Source of the DNA: Edaphobacillus lindanitolerans
GTDB lineage: Bacteria; Bacillota; Bacilli; Bacillales_A; Planococcaceae
Reading direction: 5' to 3'
Assembly (NCBI RefSeq): GCF_900156305.1
Contig: NZ_FTPL01000006.1
Location: forward strand, 1 to 50,715
DNA: 50,715 nucleotides
The translations under genes and the position numbers were made by a program. Each line of letters starts with the position of its first letter. Position 1 is the stretch's first letter. This document shows positions 1 through 9,484 of the stretch, in pieces. Under the pieces are notes generated by a model. The model searched no databases, had not been told where the DNA came from, and worked only from the letters and a program-made list of their open reading frames with translations.

Positions 1-10
1 CGACTTTATT

Positions 11-39
11 AGTATAGCACCGCCAGCTGTCCGAGTCAA
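11..39 (-). promoter_or_regulatory. rRNA-type promoter P2, leaving the window leftward
   Basis: A -35 TTGACT (34-39) and a -10 TATACT (11-16) are separated by exactly 17 bp on the minus strand. An A-rich stretch resembling an UP element lies just upstream. Together with the promoter at 98-126 this looks like the tandem promoter pair of an rRNA operon. In B. subtilis an rRNA operon follows lysS. The 16S gene itself would be off the left edge, so the assignment to rRNA is inference. Confidence 0.75.
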
Positions 40-97
40 CAACTTTTTTCATTCTTTTTTCTCGCGGCTGTGATCGGTTAAAATCACAACGTTGATT

Positions 98-126
98 AAT
101 ATACCACCGGGCAAACTTCCGCGCAA
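98..126 (-). promoter_or_regulatory. rRNA-type promoter P1, upstream partner
   Basis: A -35 TTGCGC (121-126) and a -10 TATATT (98-103) have a 17-bp spacer on the minus strand. It lies about 87 bp upstream of the second promoter at 11-39. Two closely spaced sigma-A promoters after the lysS terminator fit an rRNA operon beginning beyond the left edge. Confidence 0.65.
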
Positions 127-196
127 GCCTTTCTTGCATAGTCGGAATCTTCACTTTCGCTTGCTGTCTGACTTGCTTGCACAACCCGGTAAATCG

Positions 197-235
197 AACA
201 GCCGCCCGCTCCCTGGACGGGAACGGGCGGCTGTT
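197..235 (-). terminator. Terminator after lysS
   Basis: Perfect 12-bp inverted repeat with arms 197-208 and 224-235 and a GC-rich stem, placed 18 bp after the lysS stop. The T-run on the minus strand is weak (CGATTT), while the plus-strand side reads TTATTTTT. It may therefore work in either direction. Confidence 0.65.
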
Positions 236-252
236 ATTTTTGATGGTTTCCG

Positions 253-1776
<1,524 letters not shown>

Positions 1777-1792
1777 TTACAGTCATGCCTTC

Positions 1793-1820
1793 ATTGTACA
1801 CAATCCTGCCCGGTTGTTCA
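1793..1820 (-). promoter_or_regulatory. Candidate sigma-A promoter of lysS
   Basis: -10 TACAAT (1793-1798) and -35-like TGAACA (1815-1820, 4 of 6 matches) with a 16-bp spacer. It sits between the dusB terminator and the lysS ribosome site, where a separate promoter is needed. Confidence 0.45.
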
Positions 1821-1864
1821 CTTCATTTTGCCCCTGCAGTCCCGGACATCCGTTCCCCGGATTT

Positions 1865-1890
1865 AAAAAAGCCGCCGCATCTGCGGCAGC
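1865..1890 (-). terminator. Terminator after dusB
   Basis: GC-rich 8-bp stem (1871-1890, one G-T pair) with a four-base loop, followed on the minus strand by six T residues (1865-1870). It lies 11 bp after the dusB stop codon. Confidence 0.85.
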
Positions 1891-1901
1891 CCTGTCCTTT
1901 C

Positions 1902-2924
1902 CTATACCGCGCTCGGTGCTTCCGCAAGTCCGAGGCTTTCCATCTCGACGGTGAACTCATTCAGCAAAGCCGTCAGCTCATCCGCGGATTCAGCCTGGTT
2001 GATCGCTTTGCGGATCTTCGCATTTCCGCGGATCCCCTTCATGTACCAGGAGGCATGCTTCCGCATCTCGCGCACTGCGGTGTACTCGCCTTTGAGCTCC
2101 ACGAGCCGTTTGAAGTGAAGAAGGCACACGTCAATCTTTTCCCGAAGCGTCGGCTGTCCGATCAGTTCGCCGGTGTCCAGATATCTGACCGTCCGGTAAA
2201 TCATCCAGGGATCTCCGAGTGCGGCGCGGCCGACCATGACTCCGTCGACGCCCGTCTGCTCAAGCATGCGCTTCGCATCCTGGGGCGTCTCGACATCCCC
2301 GTTCCCGATCACCGGAATATCGACCGCTTCCTTCATCCTGCGGATCCAGTCCCAATCCGACTTTCCTTCATACATCTGTACACGGGTCCGGCCGTGGACG
2401 GCAATTGCCGCAGCGCCGGCTGCTTCTGCCGCCTTCGCATTTTCCACACCGAACAGATGCTCATCATCCCAGCCGATGCGCATCTTGACGCTGACCGGCT
2501 TGTCGACTGCGGACACGACCGCGGACACCATCTCATGGATCTTGTCCGGGTCGAGCAGCCACTTCGCCCCCGCCTCGCAGCGGATGATCTTGTTCACCGG
2601 GCAGCCCATGTTGATGTCGATGATATCGGCATTCGACTGTTTGTCGACATACTTGGCCGCTTCGACGAGCGTCTCCTTGTCCCCGCCGAAAATCTGCAGA
2701 GACAGCGGATATTCCCGCTCGTCGATATAAAGCAGTTCCATCGTCTTCGAATTCCGCTGGACGATGCCCTTGTCGCTGATCATCTCGGCGTATACAAGTC
2801 CGGCGCCGAACTCCTTTACCGTCAGCCGGAACGCCGAGTTGCATACCCCCGCCATCGGGGCGAGGACAACCCGGTTATCCATCTTGATGCCGCCAATTTC
2901 GAATGGCTTGTCCGTTGCCGCCAT
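1902..2924 (-). CDS. dusB: tRNA-dihydrouridine synthase B
   Basis: FMN-dependent enzyme that reduces uridine to dihydrouridine in the tRNA D-loop region. The product is 340 aa when started at the ATG at 2924, which follows AGGAGG with 7-base spacing; the frame is open further upstream but without a ribosome site. The N-terminal TIM barrel begins LAPMAGVCNSAFR (about residues 21-33). The conserved NMGCP motif with the catalytic Cys is at about 105-109, and GNGD lies later in the barrel. It is the B. subtilis YacF orthologue by position. The small gene yazB that precedes it in B. subtilis is absent: only 52 bp separate it from folK. Confidence 0.95.
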   Translation of the reverse strand: MAATDKPFEIGGIKMDNRVVLAPMAGVCNSAFRLTVKEFGAGLVYAEMISDKGIVQRNSKTMELLYIDEREYPLSLQIFGGDKETLVEAAKYVDKQSNADIIDINMGCPVNKIIRCEAGAKWLLDPDKIHEMVSAVVSAVDKPVSVKMRIGWDDEHLFGVENAKAAEAAGAAAIAVHGRTRVQMYEGKSDWDWIRRMKEAVDIPVIGNGDVETPQDAKRMLEQTGVDGVMVGRAALGDPWMIYRTVRYLDTGELIGQPTLREKIDVCLLHFKRLVELKGEYTAVREMRKHASWYMKGIRGNAKIRKAINQAESADELTALLNEFTVEMESLGLAEAPSAV

Positions 2925-2976
2925 ATATGATCCTCCTGCTTCCTTTGACTCCTGCTGCTCAAAAGGGCTGGGGGAT

Positions 2977-3492
2977 TCATTCCCCTGCCATAAACGCTGA
3001 CGGCCCTCCGACCGGCTTCCATAGCCGGATTCCCTGATCCAGATCCACTGCCGGGAAACCCGGAAAACGCTTTTCAAGCGCCGGACGGAGCCCCGGATCC
3101 ATCTCCAGGAGCGGAACGAGAACGAACGCCCGCTCCTGCATGCGCGGATGCGGCACCGTCAGTTTTTCCGACTCCATATTTTCATCATTGAACAGCAGAA
3201 TGTCAAGGTCTGCCGTGCGGGGGCCCCAGCGCACAGTGCGCACGCGGCCGAGCCCGGACTCGATCTCCTGGCAGTGGCCGAGCAGCACTTCCGCAGGGTG
3301 TTCCGTCTTCAGCCGGACGGTCATGTTAAGAAAAGCCGGCTGATCCTCGAATCCGACCGGGTCGGTTTCATAAATGGAAGACACCCCGTCCACCCCCGTT
3401 CCCGGAAGGGCGTCAAGCATCCGGACCGCTTCCCGCAGATGGGCCTCCCGGTCGCCCATGTTCGTCCCGATTGACAGATAGGCCGTATTCAT
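2977..3492 (-). CDS. folK: 2-amino-4-hydroxy-6-hydroxymethyldihydropteridine pyrophosphokinase
   Basis: Transfers pyrophosphate from ATP to 6-hydroxymethyl-dihydropterin, the step before dihydropteroate synthase in folate synthesis. The 171-aa protein has the family signature RWGPRTADLDILLF at about residues 88-101, where the Asp residues bind magnesium and the Arg contacts the pterin. The start codon overlaps the stop of folB by one base (TAATG), so the two are translationally coupled. It belongs to the folP-folB-folK-dusB operon. Confidence 0.96.
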   Translation of the reverse strand: MNTAYLSIGTNMGDREAHLREAVRMLDALPGTGVDGVSSIYETDPVGFEDQPAFLNMTVRLKTEHPAEVLLGHCQEIESGLGRVRTVRWGPRTADLDILLFNDENMESEKLTVPHPRMQERAFVLVPLLEMDPGLRPALEKRFPGFPAVDLDQGIRLWKPVGGPSAFMAGE

Positions 3493-3866
3493 TAGAACCG
3501 CCCCCTTGTGATGTCGACCTCCACTGCGCGGTAATGGCCGGGGATCGGCGGATCCGGTTTCAGGACCCGGACCCGGCAGCCCGACACTTTCCCCGCAAAT
3601 CCACCGAGCACCGCTTTGGCAATCCGTTCGGCCACCGTCTCGATGAGCTTCACCGGCTGTCCTTCCACGATGTCCCTGACGAGCGTGTAGGCTTCCGCAT
3701 AGTTCACCGTGAGCTCAAGGTCATCCGTCCGGCCTGCCCCTGCCAGATCGACTGCCAGCGACAGGTTGACCCGGAACCGCTGTCCGATCTTCGTCTCTTC
3801 CGGCAGCACCCCGTGATAGCCATAAAACTCCATGTCATGAAGATGGATAAAGTCCATTTTTTTCAT
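3492..3866 (-). CDS. folB: Dihydroneopterin aldolase
   Basis: Converts dihydroneopterin to 6-hydroxymethyl-dihydropterin plus glycolaldehyde. The 124 aa match the small octameric family. The N-terminal FYGYHGVLPEE segment (about residues 13-23) carries the conserved Tyr and Glu region, and the C-terminal half contains the conserved lysine/glutamate face of the tunnel fold. The start overlaps the folP stop by 4 bp and the stop overlaps the folK start by 1 bp, which gives tight coupling of three consecutive folate steps. Confidence 0.95.
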   Translation of the reverse strand: MKKMDFIHLHDMEFYGYHGVLPEETKIGQRFRVNLSLAVDLAGAGRTDDLELTVNYAEAYTLVRDIVEGQPVKLIETVAERIAKAVLGGFAGKVSGCRVRVLKPDPPIPGHYRAVEVDITRGRF

Positions 3867-4714
3867 TCTCCTTCATACTCCATTCTGCCGGTCAGCACAT
3901 CCATCATTCTGGCCATCCGCGCGATCTCCTTCACGTCGTGCACGCGGACCATCCCGCATCCTTTCTGGATGCCGTAGCAGACGGTCGCGCCCGTTCCTTC
4001 CAGGCGCTCGTCAACCGGCAGGCCGAGGACGTTGCCGATGAGCCGCTTGCGCGACGTCGCGAGAAGGACCGGGTAGCCCATCTCCACCAGGTCGCCGAGA
4101 TGCTGCATCATGAGGATATTATGGTGCGTCGTCTTGCCGAAACCGATGCCGGGGTCTAGCCAGATCTGGCCGTCCTCGACGCCTGCCCGCTTCGTGATCC
4201 GCAGGCTTTCTTCCAGATCGGCCTTTGCCTCCGGCCAGAAATCGCCGTATTCGGCCTTTTCCCGGTTATGCATGAGGATGATCGGTACTCCGCGCTCCGC
4301 CGCAAGCCCTGCAATTGCCGGCTCGCGCCTGGCCCCCCAGATGTCATTGATGATATGGGCCCCTGCGTCAAGCGCCCCCTTCGCCACTTCGGCCTTGTAT
4401 GTATCGACTGACAGGCACATCCCTTCCTCATCCTTCAGCCGCTCGATGACGGGGACAATCCTGGACAGTTCCTCATCGACGGAAATGACCTGATGGCCCG
4501 GCCGCGTCGACTCGCCGCCGACGTCAATGATCTTCGCACCTTCATCACGCATTTTCCGGGCATGCCGGACCGCATCCCCGACTCCGCCATGTCGGCCTCC
4601 GTCGGAAAACGAATCCGGTGTCACGTTCAGGATGCCCATGATGACCGTTTCTTTATTTAGATCAAAAGACGTGCCGCCGATCTGGTAGCGGCCGTCCGAA
4701 CCGTTGAATTCCAT
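3863..4714 (-). CDS. folP: Dihydropteroate synthase
   Basis: Condenses hydroxymethyl-dihydropterin pyrophosphate with p-aminobenzoate and is the sulfonamide target. The 283-aa TIM barrel shows the signatures ILNVTPDSFSDGG (about 28-40), DVGGESTRPG (about 64-73) and DPGIGFGKT (about 187-195). The ATG at 4714 follows GGAGG. In B. subtilis pabB, pabA and pabC lie between cysK and this gene (sul). Here only about 140 bp with a terminator lie between them, so p-aminobenzoate synthesis must be encoded elsewhere or the precursor taken up. Confidence 0.97.
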   Translation of the reverse strand: MEFNGSDGRYQIGGTSFDLNKETVIMGILNVTPDSFSDGGRHGGVGDAVRHARKMRDEGAKIIDVGGESTRPGHQVISVDEELSRIVPVIERLKDEEGMCLSVDTYKAEVAKGALDAGAHIINDIWGARREPAIAGLAAERGVPIILMHNREKAEYGDFWPEAKADLEESLRITKRAGVEDGQIWLDPGIGFGKTTHHNILMMQHLGDLVEMGYPVLLATSRKRLIGNVLGLPVDERLEGTGATVCYGIQKGCGMVRVHDVKEIARMARMMDVLTGRMEYEGE

Positions 4715-4815
4715 GAAAACCCTCCATTCCAGACGGACAATGCCGCCTGCTCCAGTCTATTTTATCGCCATCAGTCAGCAGGTTTCCATTAAAACCGGAA
4801 AATCGCCGGTGAAAT

Positions 4816-4841
4816 AAAAAAAGAGTGCACTCGGCACTCTT
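4816..4841 (-). terminator. Terminator after cysK
   Basis: 8-bp perfect stem (arms 4821-4828 and 4834-4841) with a 5-base loop, followed by a T-run on the minus strand. It separates cysK from the fol operon, which must then have its own promoter in the ~100 bp before folP; a TAAAAT at about -10 distance is visible there, but no convincing -35. Confidence 0.88.
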
Positions 4842-4854
4842 CGGATGGATCGAT

Positions 4855-5784
4855 TCACTGCTCATCAAACTGGTACAGCGGCGTGCTCAGGTAGCGTTCG
4901 CCGTTCGACGGGACGATCGCGACGACGGTCTTGCCCTTGCCGAGCTTCTTCGCCGTCTCGAGCGCAGCGAAGATGGCCGCCCCCGTGGATACTCCGCCGA
5001 GAACACCTTCCTGGCGTGCGGCTCTCCGTGCCGTGTCGTACGCGTCTTCGTCGGACACCTGGATGATCTCATCATAGATGTCGGTATCGAGCACTTTCGG
5101 GACGAATCCGGCGCCGATGCCCTGAATCTTATGCGGGCCCGGCTGGCCCCCGGAAAGGACCGGTGACTTTGTCGGTTCGACCGCGACGATCTTCACATCC
5201 GGGAATCGCTCCTTCAGCACTTCACCGACGCCCGTGATGGTGCCGCCGGTGCCGATGGCGGAGACGAACGCATCCACCTGGTCAAGGGAATCTGCAATCT
5301 CAGGCCCTGTCGTCAGACGGTGATACTCCGGATTCGACTCGTTTTCAAACTGCTGTGGCATGTACCAGCCGTTCTGACCGGCCAGTTCGTCCGCTTTGGC
5401 GATGGCGCCCTTCATGCCTTCCGCACCCGGAGTGAGGACGAGCTCCGCACCGAATGCCCGGAGCAGGTTGCGGCGCTCCATGCTCATCGTGTCCGGCATG
5501 ACGATGACCGATTTGTAGCCTTTGGCCGCAGCGATCATGGCCAGGCCGATCCCGGTGTTGCCGCTCGTCGGCTCGATGATCGTATCGCCTTCTTTCAGCT
5601 TGCCTTCCTTCTCGGCGGCTTCAATCATGGCGAGTGCAATCCGGTCCTTGACGCTGCTGCCCGGGTTGAAATACTCCAGCTTGAGGTAAATGTCCGCGTC
5701 GTTGGCTCCCGTCAGACGGTTCACCTTTACGAGCGGCGTCCCCCCGACCAAGTCTGTAATCGTATTCCCGACTCTCGTCTTCAT
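4855..5784 (-). CDS. cysK: Cysteine synthase (O-acetylserine thiol-lyase)
   Basis: PLP enzyme that makes cysteine from O-acetylserine and sulfide. The 309 aa match the family length. The PLP lysine is in [11 protein letters not shown] (Lys at about 46), the phosphate- and substrate-binding loop is PTSGNTGIG (about 72-80), and GTGGTITG is at about 178-185. The gene has a clear sigma-A promoter and a perfect palindrome over the expected transcription start. This fits control by CymR, which in B. subtilis forms a complex with CysK itself. It ends in a strong terminator, so it is probably monocistronic. Confidence 0.97.
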   Translation of the reverse strand: MKTRVGNTITDLVGGTPLVKVNRLTGANDADIYLKLEYFNPGSSVKDRIALAMIEAAEKEGKLKEGDTIIEPTSGNTGIGLAMIAAAKGYKSVIVMPDTMSMERRNLLRAFGAELVLTPGAEGMKGAIAKADELAGQNGWYMPQQFENESNPEYHRLTTGPEIADSLDQVDAFVSAIGTGGTITGVGEVLKERFPDVKIVAVEPTKSPVLSGGQPGPHKIQGIGAGFVPKVLDTDIYDEIIQVSDEDAYDTARRAARQEGVLGGVSTGAAIFAALETAKKLGKGKTVVAIVPSNGERYLSTPLYQFDEQ

Positions 5785-5802
5785 CCTCGTTCACTCCTAA
5801 TC

Positions 5803-5819
5803 CCTATTATTCTAATAGG
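5803..5819. promoter_or_regulatory. CymR-like palindromic operator at cysK
   Basis: Perfect inverted repeat CCTATTA-TTC-TAATAGG. It lies 14 bp downstream of the -10 box, so it would cover the transcription start and block initiation. The CCTATT/AATAGG words resemble operators of the Rrf2-family cysteine regulator CymR as I recall them. The assignment is inference from position and gene. Confidence 0.6.
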
Positions 5820-5832
5820 TTTTAATATTGCC

Positions 5833-5862
5833 ATCTTATCAATGTATGCCGCCGGCTGTCAA
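5833..5862 (-). promoter_or_regulatory. Sigma-A promoter of cysK
   Basis: -35 TTGACA (5857-5862, perfect) and -10 TAAGAT (5833-5838) with an 18-bp spacer. Confidence 0.8.
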
Positions 5863-6062
5863 TCCGAAACGGACGCATACCTTTCTTATTCCCCTTTTTC
5901 GGGGCAATACTCTTTTCTTGGCGGCGGCCCTCATCAGATCCGGTCAATTTTTATCACGCCTGGCTGATGATGCGGTGAACCCGGCCGATCTTGGATGGTC
6001 TCTGCTCCGGCCAGGATGGCCGTGCCGCTCCCGGTATGACCGGAAACGAAAGGTGCATACAG

Positions 6063-6085
6063 AAAAAGCACACCCGAAGGCATGC
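6063..6085 (-). terminator. Terminator with UUCG loop after the PpiC gene
   Basis: 7-bp stem (arms 6068-6074 and 6079-6085, two G-T pairs) closed by a TTCG tetraloop and followed by five T residues on the minus strand. It lies just after the stop at 6093. Confidence 0.82.
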
Positions 6086-6092
6086 TATCCAT

Positions 6093-7028
6093 TCATTGTT
6101 TGCCGTAGAACCATTCAGCTCCGAATTCGTCCCAGAATGCTTCCGGCGTGACGGACTGGGTCAGTTGCTCCAATGCCAGCTCACGGCGGATCTGGTCCTT
6201 CACTTCCTTGAACTTGAACGACCGGCCTTCATACACACCCGGTACGTGGAGAAGGGCAACGGTGCCGTCAGCAAGGGCAACCGGGCCGGCCGTTTCTCCT
6301 TCTTTCATTCCCACGACCGCGTCGATGATCGCCGGGTCGACGTTTTCCGACGACTTGCTCACATAGCCGATGTCTCCCCCAAGGCTGGCGGATGCCGCAT
6401 CAGTCGACCGCTCCCTGGCCAATACGCCGAAAGAAGAGCCGTTTTTCAGCTCCTTGAGCGTCTGTTCCGCCTCTTCCTGGCCCGGAAGTATGATAGCGGA
6501 CGTCCGGTAAGACGTCTTTACATCATAAAGCGCCTCGTTCTCCTCGTAATAGCGCTTGATGTCCTCGTCCTCGACGATGACATCTTTGGTCAGCACCTTT
6601 TCCAGGATGAGCCGGGATTTCACCTGCTCTGCGATGGAATCATCATCCGGATCTCCGTAGGCATCACCGGTCCCTTCTCCTTCAGAGCGGAGAAGCGCCA
6701 GCTCGATGTCGATCTCGGCATCCGATACCTTGATGCCGTACTTTTTGGCGGCGGCGTCCATGACCGACCGGTTGACCAGCTCGCGCAGCGTCTCCCGGCC
6801 GTACTGTTTTTCCATCGCCGCCATCCAGTCTTCCCGGCTGATCGATTGTTTGCCGACGGACGCCACCTGCTCGCTTCCCTCAGCCGAAGACGATCCGCCC
6901 TTCGTCACCCACAGGGTGAACCAGAACAGATTGCCCGCAAGCAGGATGGTCAGAATGACAAGGACAGGTTTCGTCTTCAGGCGGCGTTTCGCAAGCGGCC
7001 GCTCAGATTCATTCCCCGCCCTGCGCAT
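6093..7028 (-). CDS. Membrane-anchored PpiC-type peptidylprolyl isomerase (YacD-like)
   Basis: Probable extracytoplasmic foldase related to PrsA and SurA. The 311 aa begin with a basic stretch and one transmembrane segment (about residues 20-42, [20 protein letters not shown]). No lipobox Cys follows, unlike PrsA. A SurA-N-like region follows, then a parvulin domain at about 170-270 containing [11 protein letters not shown] and a conserved hydrophobic core. By position it is B. subtilis YacD. The start codon lies inside the last 20 bases of hslO and no good ribosome site precedes it, so translation may depend on hslO. No alternative ATG exists before the parvulin part. The substrate is unknown. 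Confidence 0.85.
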   Translation of the reverse strand: MRRAGNESERPLAKRRLKTKPVLVILTILLAGNLFWFTLWVTKGGSSSAEGSEQVASVGKQSISREDWMAAMEKQYGRETLRELVNRSVMDAAAKKYGIKVSDAEIDIELALLRSEGEGTGDAYGDPDDDSIAEQVKSRLILEKVLTKDVIVEDEDIKRYYEENEALYDVKTSYRTSAIILPGQEEAEQTLKELKNGSSFGVLARERSTDAASASLGGDIGYVSKSSENVDPAIIDAVVGMKEGETAGPVALADGTVALLHVPGVYEGRSFKFKEVKDQIRRELALEQLTQSVTPEAFWDEFGAEWFYGKQ

Positions 7029-7896
7029 CCTTCAAGTACCCTTCCAGTTCTTCTTTCGAGAATTGGTACGTCTCCATGCAGAAATGGCACTGGGCTTCCG
7101 CTCCGCCGTCTTCGTCGATCATTTCCTGGATCTCCTGGGCGCCGAGGCCGACGATCGCATTGCCGAAGCGCTCCTTTGAACAGTTGCAGTGGAAAGCGAC
7201 CGGCAGCCGGTCGATGAATTCGACATTTTCTTCACCGAGCACTTCCTGGAGGATCTCCTCCGGCGTAAGGCCGGCTTCGATCTGACGGGAAACCGGACGG
7301 GCCGCGGCAAGCTTTTGCTCAAGCAGGGTGATCGTCTCGTCAGAAGCGCCCGGCATCACCTGAATGATGAATCCGCCTGCAGCGAGGATGGAGTTGTCCG
7401 GATTGACCAGCACGCCGAGGCTGACTGCGGAAGGCACCTGTTCCGAGACCGTCAAATACTGTGTGAAGTCTTCCGCAATTTCACCGGAGACAATCGGAAC
7501 CTGCCCTGTGAAATAGTCACGGAGCCCAAGATCCTTCACCACGGAGAACATTCCGTTCGTCCCGACTGCGCGGCGGACGTCGAGCTTCCCCTGTTCATTC
7601 AGATCAAAGTGGACATTCGGATGAGTGATGTAGCCGCGCACTTCTCCGTGGGCATTTGCATCGGCGAGGATCGGGCCGGCCGGGCCGTCTCCCTCCACTT
7701 TGACGGTGATGCTGTCATCACCCTTCAACATGGCGCCAAGCATGACCGTTCCTGTCATCACACGGCCGAGTGCGGCACTTGCCGTCGGCCACGTCCCGTG
7801 ACGTCGCTGGCCCTCCCCGACCGTATCGGTCGTCCGTGCTCCCATGGCCCGGATCGTTCCATCAAACGCCAACCCTCTGACAATATAATCAGCCAT
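7009..7896 (-). CDS. hslO: Hsp33 redox-regulated chaperone
   Basis: Cytoplasmic holdase switched on by oxidation. The 295-aa protein has the Hsp33 N-terminal domain. The four zinc-binding cysteines that act as the redox switch lie near the C-terminus as CNC (about 237-239) and CHFC (about 270-273). The ATG at 7896 follows GGAGAGG. It sits 19 bp after coaX and overlaps the next gene by 20 bp, so coaX-hslO-ppiC form one transcription unit as in B. subtilis yacB-yacC-yacD. Confidence 0.96.
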   Translation of the reverse strand: MADYIVRGLAFDGTIRAMGARTTDTVGEGQRRHGTWPTASAALGRVMTGTVMLGAMLKGDDSITVKVEGDGPAGPILADANAHGEVRGYITHPNVHFDLNEQGKLDVRRAVGTNGMFSVVKDLGLRDYFTGQVPIVSGEIAEDFTQYLTVSEQVPSAVSLGVLVNPDNSILAAGGFIIQVMPGASDETITLLEQKLAAARPVSRQIEAGLTPEEILQEVLGEENVEFIDRLPVAFHCNCSKERFGNAIVGLGAQEIQEMIDEDGGAEAQCHFCMETYQFSKEELEGYLKDAQGGE

Positions 7897-7915
7897 CTGT
7901 ATCCCTCTCCATCCG

Positions 7916-8680
7916 TTATTGATTTCTATCGTAAATCAGCTTGAGTCCCTTGAGTGTCAGCTGGCCGTCCACTACATCGATGCTGTCCGTTTCCGCTGCG
8001 ATGAGCGGAGCCAATCCGCCCGTCGCAATCACCTTCGGTTCAGTGAGGGCGGTTGCCTTGATTCGGGCAATCAAGCCTTCGACCTGGCCGACGTAGCCGA
8101 ACACGATGCCCGCCTGCATGGCGGCAACCGTGTTTTTCCCGATGATCTGCTCGGGCCGGACGAGTTCGACCCGCGGCAGCTTGGACGCCCGTTCGAACAG
8201 GGCTTCGGTGGATATGCCGATGCCCGGCGCGATGACGCCGCCCATGTATTCATTCCGCTCGTTGATATAGCAGAGGGTTGTGGCCGTGCCGAAATCGACG
8301 ATGATCAGCGGGCTCCCGTATTCCTGGATGCCGGCCACCGCGTTGACGATCCGGTCCGCACCGACTTCGCGCGGATTCTCGTATTTGATGTTCAGGCCCG
8401 TCTTGACCCCGGGTCCGACGACGAGCGGCTTGAGACCGAAGTACTTCTCGCACATGTGCTCAAGTGCAAACATGATCGGCGGCACGACGGACGAGATGAT
8501 GATCCCTTCGACTTCATGCATTCCAACGCCGGCATGTTCAAAAAGCGCCTTCACCTGCATCCCGAATTCATCTTCGGTCTTGTGGCGGTTTGTGCCCATC
8601 CGCCATTGATATTTCAGCTCATCGCCGTCATAGACGCCGAGAACGATATTCGTGTTGCCTGTATCCATCACCAGAATCAT
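7916..8680 (-). CDS. coaX: Type III pantothenate kinase
   Basis: Phosphorylates pantothenate in the first step of coenzyme A synthesis. The enzyme belongs to the ASKHA fold and is not inhibited by CoA. The product is 254 aa from the ATG at 8680, which follows a GAGGAA ribosome site; the frame is open upstream but without one. The phosphate motif DTGNTN is at residues 6-11, GADRIVNA lies mid-protein, and the adenosine/phosphate motif [11 protein letters not shown] follows. It heads the coaX-hslO-ppiC unit, with an extended -10 promoter 34-42 bp upstream. The unusual repeat array begins about 120 bp upstream of that promoter. Confidence 0.96.
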   Translation of the reverse strand: MILVMDTGNTNIVLGVYDGDELKYQWRMGTNRHKTEDEFGMQVKALFEHAGVGMHEVEGIIISSVVPPIMFALEHMCEKYFGLKPLVVGPGVKTGLNIKYENPREVGADRIVNAVAGIQEYGSPLIIVDFGTATTLCYINERNEYMGGVIAPGIGISTEALFERASKLPRVELVRPEQIIGKNTVAAMQAGIVFGYVGQVEGLIARIKATALTEPKVIATGGLAPLIAAETDSIDVVDGQLTLKGLKLIYDRNQ

Positions 8681-8713
8681 GGCCAATTCCTCACTTCTCC
8701 CAGTTTCCAAAAC

Positions 8714-8722
8714 ATCATACCA
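8714..8722 (-). promoter_or_regulatory. Extended -10 promoter of coaX
   Basis: TGG-TATGAT (8714-8722 read on the minus strand) gives an extended -10 element. The -35 region (TTTATC at 17 bp) is poor, which is normal for extended -10 promoters. Confidence 0.6.
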
Positions 8723-8839
8723 CAAGGAGATGACCGGATAAAAGCAGAGCGGACCGCACTGACTCGGCAGGCATAAACCGGTCCTCGGCGCGGTGTCTGC
8801 TTCGCAGTGCGGGCCCGGCGCGGGTGAGGCGGTTATAGT

Positions 8840-9438
8840 GAGTTTCCCCTCTTTCGCCTTGAATTTACCCGGGGTGCGCCGAGATTTGTCTTATTCAGGT
8901 TGAGTTTTCTCAGACCACGATGAGTTGTACCTTCACCGTGTCGGGTTTTACCCGGACCACGTTGAGTTTTCCTAAACCGCGACGGGTTTTACTCAGACCG
9001 TGACCACGATGAGTTTTACCTTCACCGTGTCGAGTTTTACCCGGACTACGCTGAGTTTTCCTTAAACCGCGTCGAGTTTTACTCAGTTCGTGGCCGCGAT
9101 GAGCTTTCCCTTAACCATCCCGAGTTTTCCTTCAACCACGTTGAGTTTTACTCAATCCGTGACCACGCTGAGTTTTACCTTCACCGTGTCGAGTTTTACC
9201 TGGACCACGTTGAGTTTTCCTTAAACCGCGCCGAGTTTTACTCAGTCCGTGGCCGCGATGAGTTTTCCCTTAACCATCTCGAGTTTACCTTCAACCACGT
9301 GGAGTTTTACTCAGTCCGTGACACGCGATGAGTTTTCCCTTCACCACGTCGAGTTTTACCCGGACCACGTTGAGCTTTCCTCAAACCACGCCGAGTTTCC
9401 CCCCAATCTCCGTTGAGTTTTCCCCGGGCACGCCCGGG
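8840..9438. repeat. Tandem array of 27 degenerate ~21-bp units (GAGTTTT core)
   Basis: On the plus strand the word GAGTTTT, or a one- or two-base variant, recurs at 8840, 8861, 8881, 8902, 8922, 8943, 8964, 8984, 9011, 9032, 9053, 9074, 9101, 9122, 9143, 9170, 9191, 9212, 9233, 9260, 9281, 9302, 9330, 9351, 9372, 9393 and 9415. Most units are 21 bp, a few are 20 or 22 bp, and five are 27-28 bp. The unit tails carry CACG, CGTG or CGCG before the next GAG. Unit types recur in a fixed order (A-B-C-D, then E-F-D), giving a 159-bp higher-order repeat at 9011-9169 and 9170-9328 with roughly a dozen differences. The outer units are more degenerate than the centre. Function unknown. Confidence 0.9.
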
Positions 9439-9449
9439 ATGTCCTAACG

Positions 9450-9484
9450 AAAAAACCGTCCGCCCCGGATGGGACGGACGGTTT
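9450..9484 (-). terminator. Terminator after ftsH
   Basis: Perfect 10-bp stem (arms 9453-9462 and 9475-9484, AAACCGTCCG/CGGACGGTTT) followed by a run of T residues on the minus strand. It ends ftsH transcription before the repeat array. Confidence 0.92.

Larger units (their letters stand above)
5785..6092. other. Intergenic stretch between cysK and the PpiC gene
   Basis: Holds the cysK ribosome site, operator and promoter (5785-5862) on one side and the UUCG-loop terminator of the upstream gene (6063-6085) on the other. I see no further gene, repeat or structured RNA in 5863-6062. Confidence 0.7.

Noticed and set aside
8840-9438. CRISPR array
   Set aside because: Units are only ~21 bp, degenerate throughout and not split into identical repeats and unique spacers; no cas genes are near.
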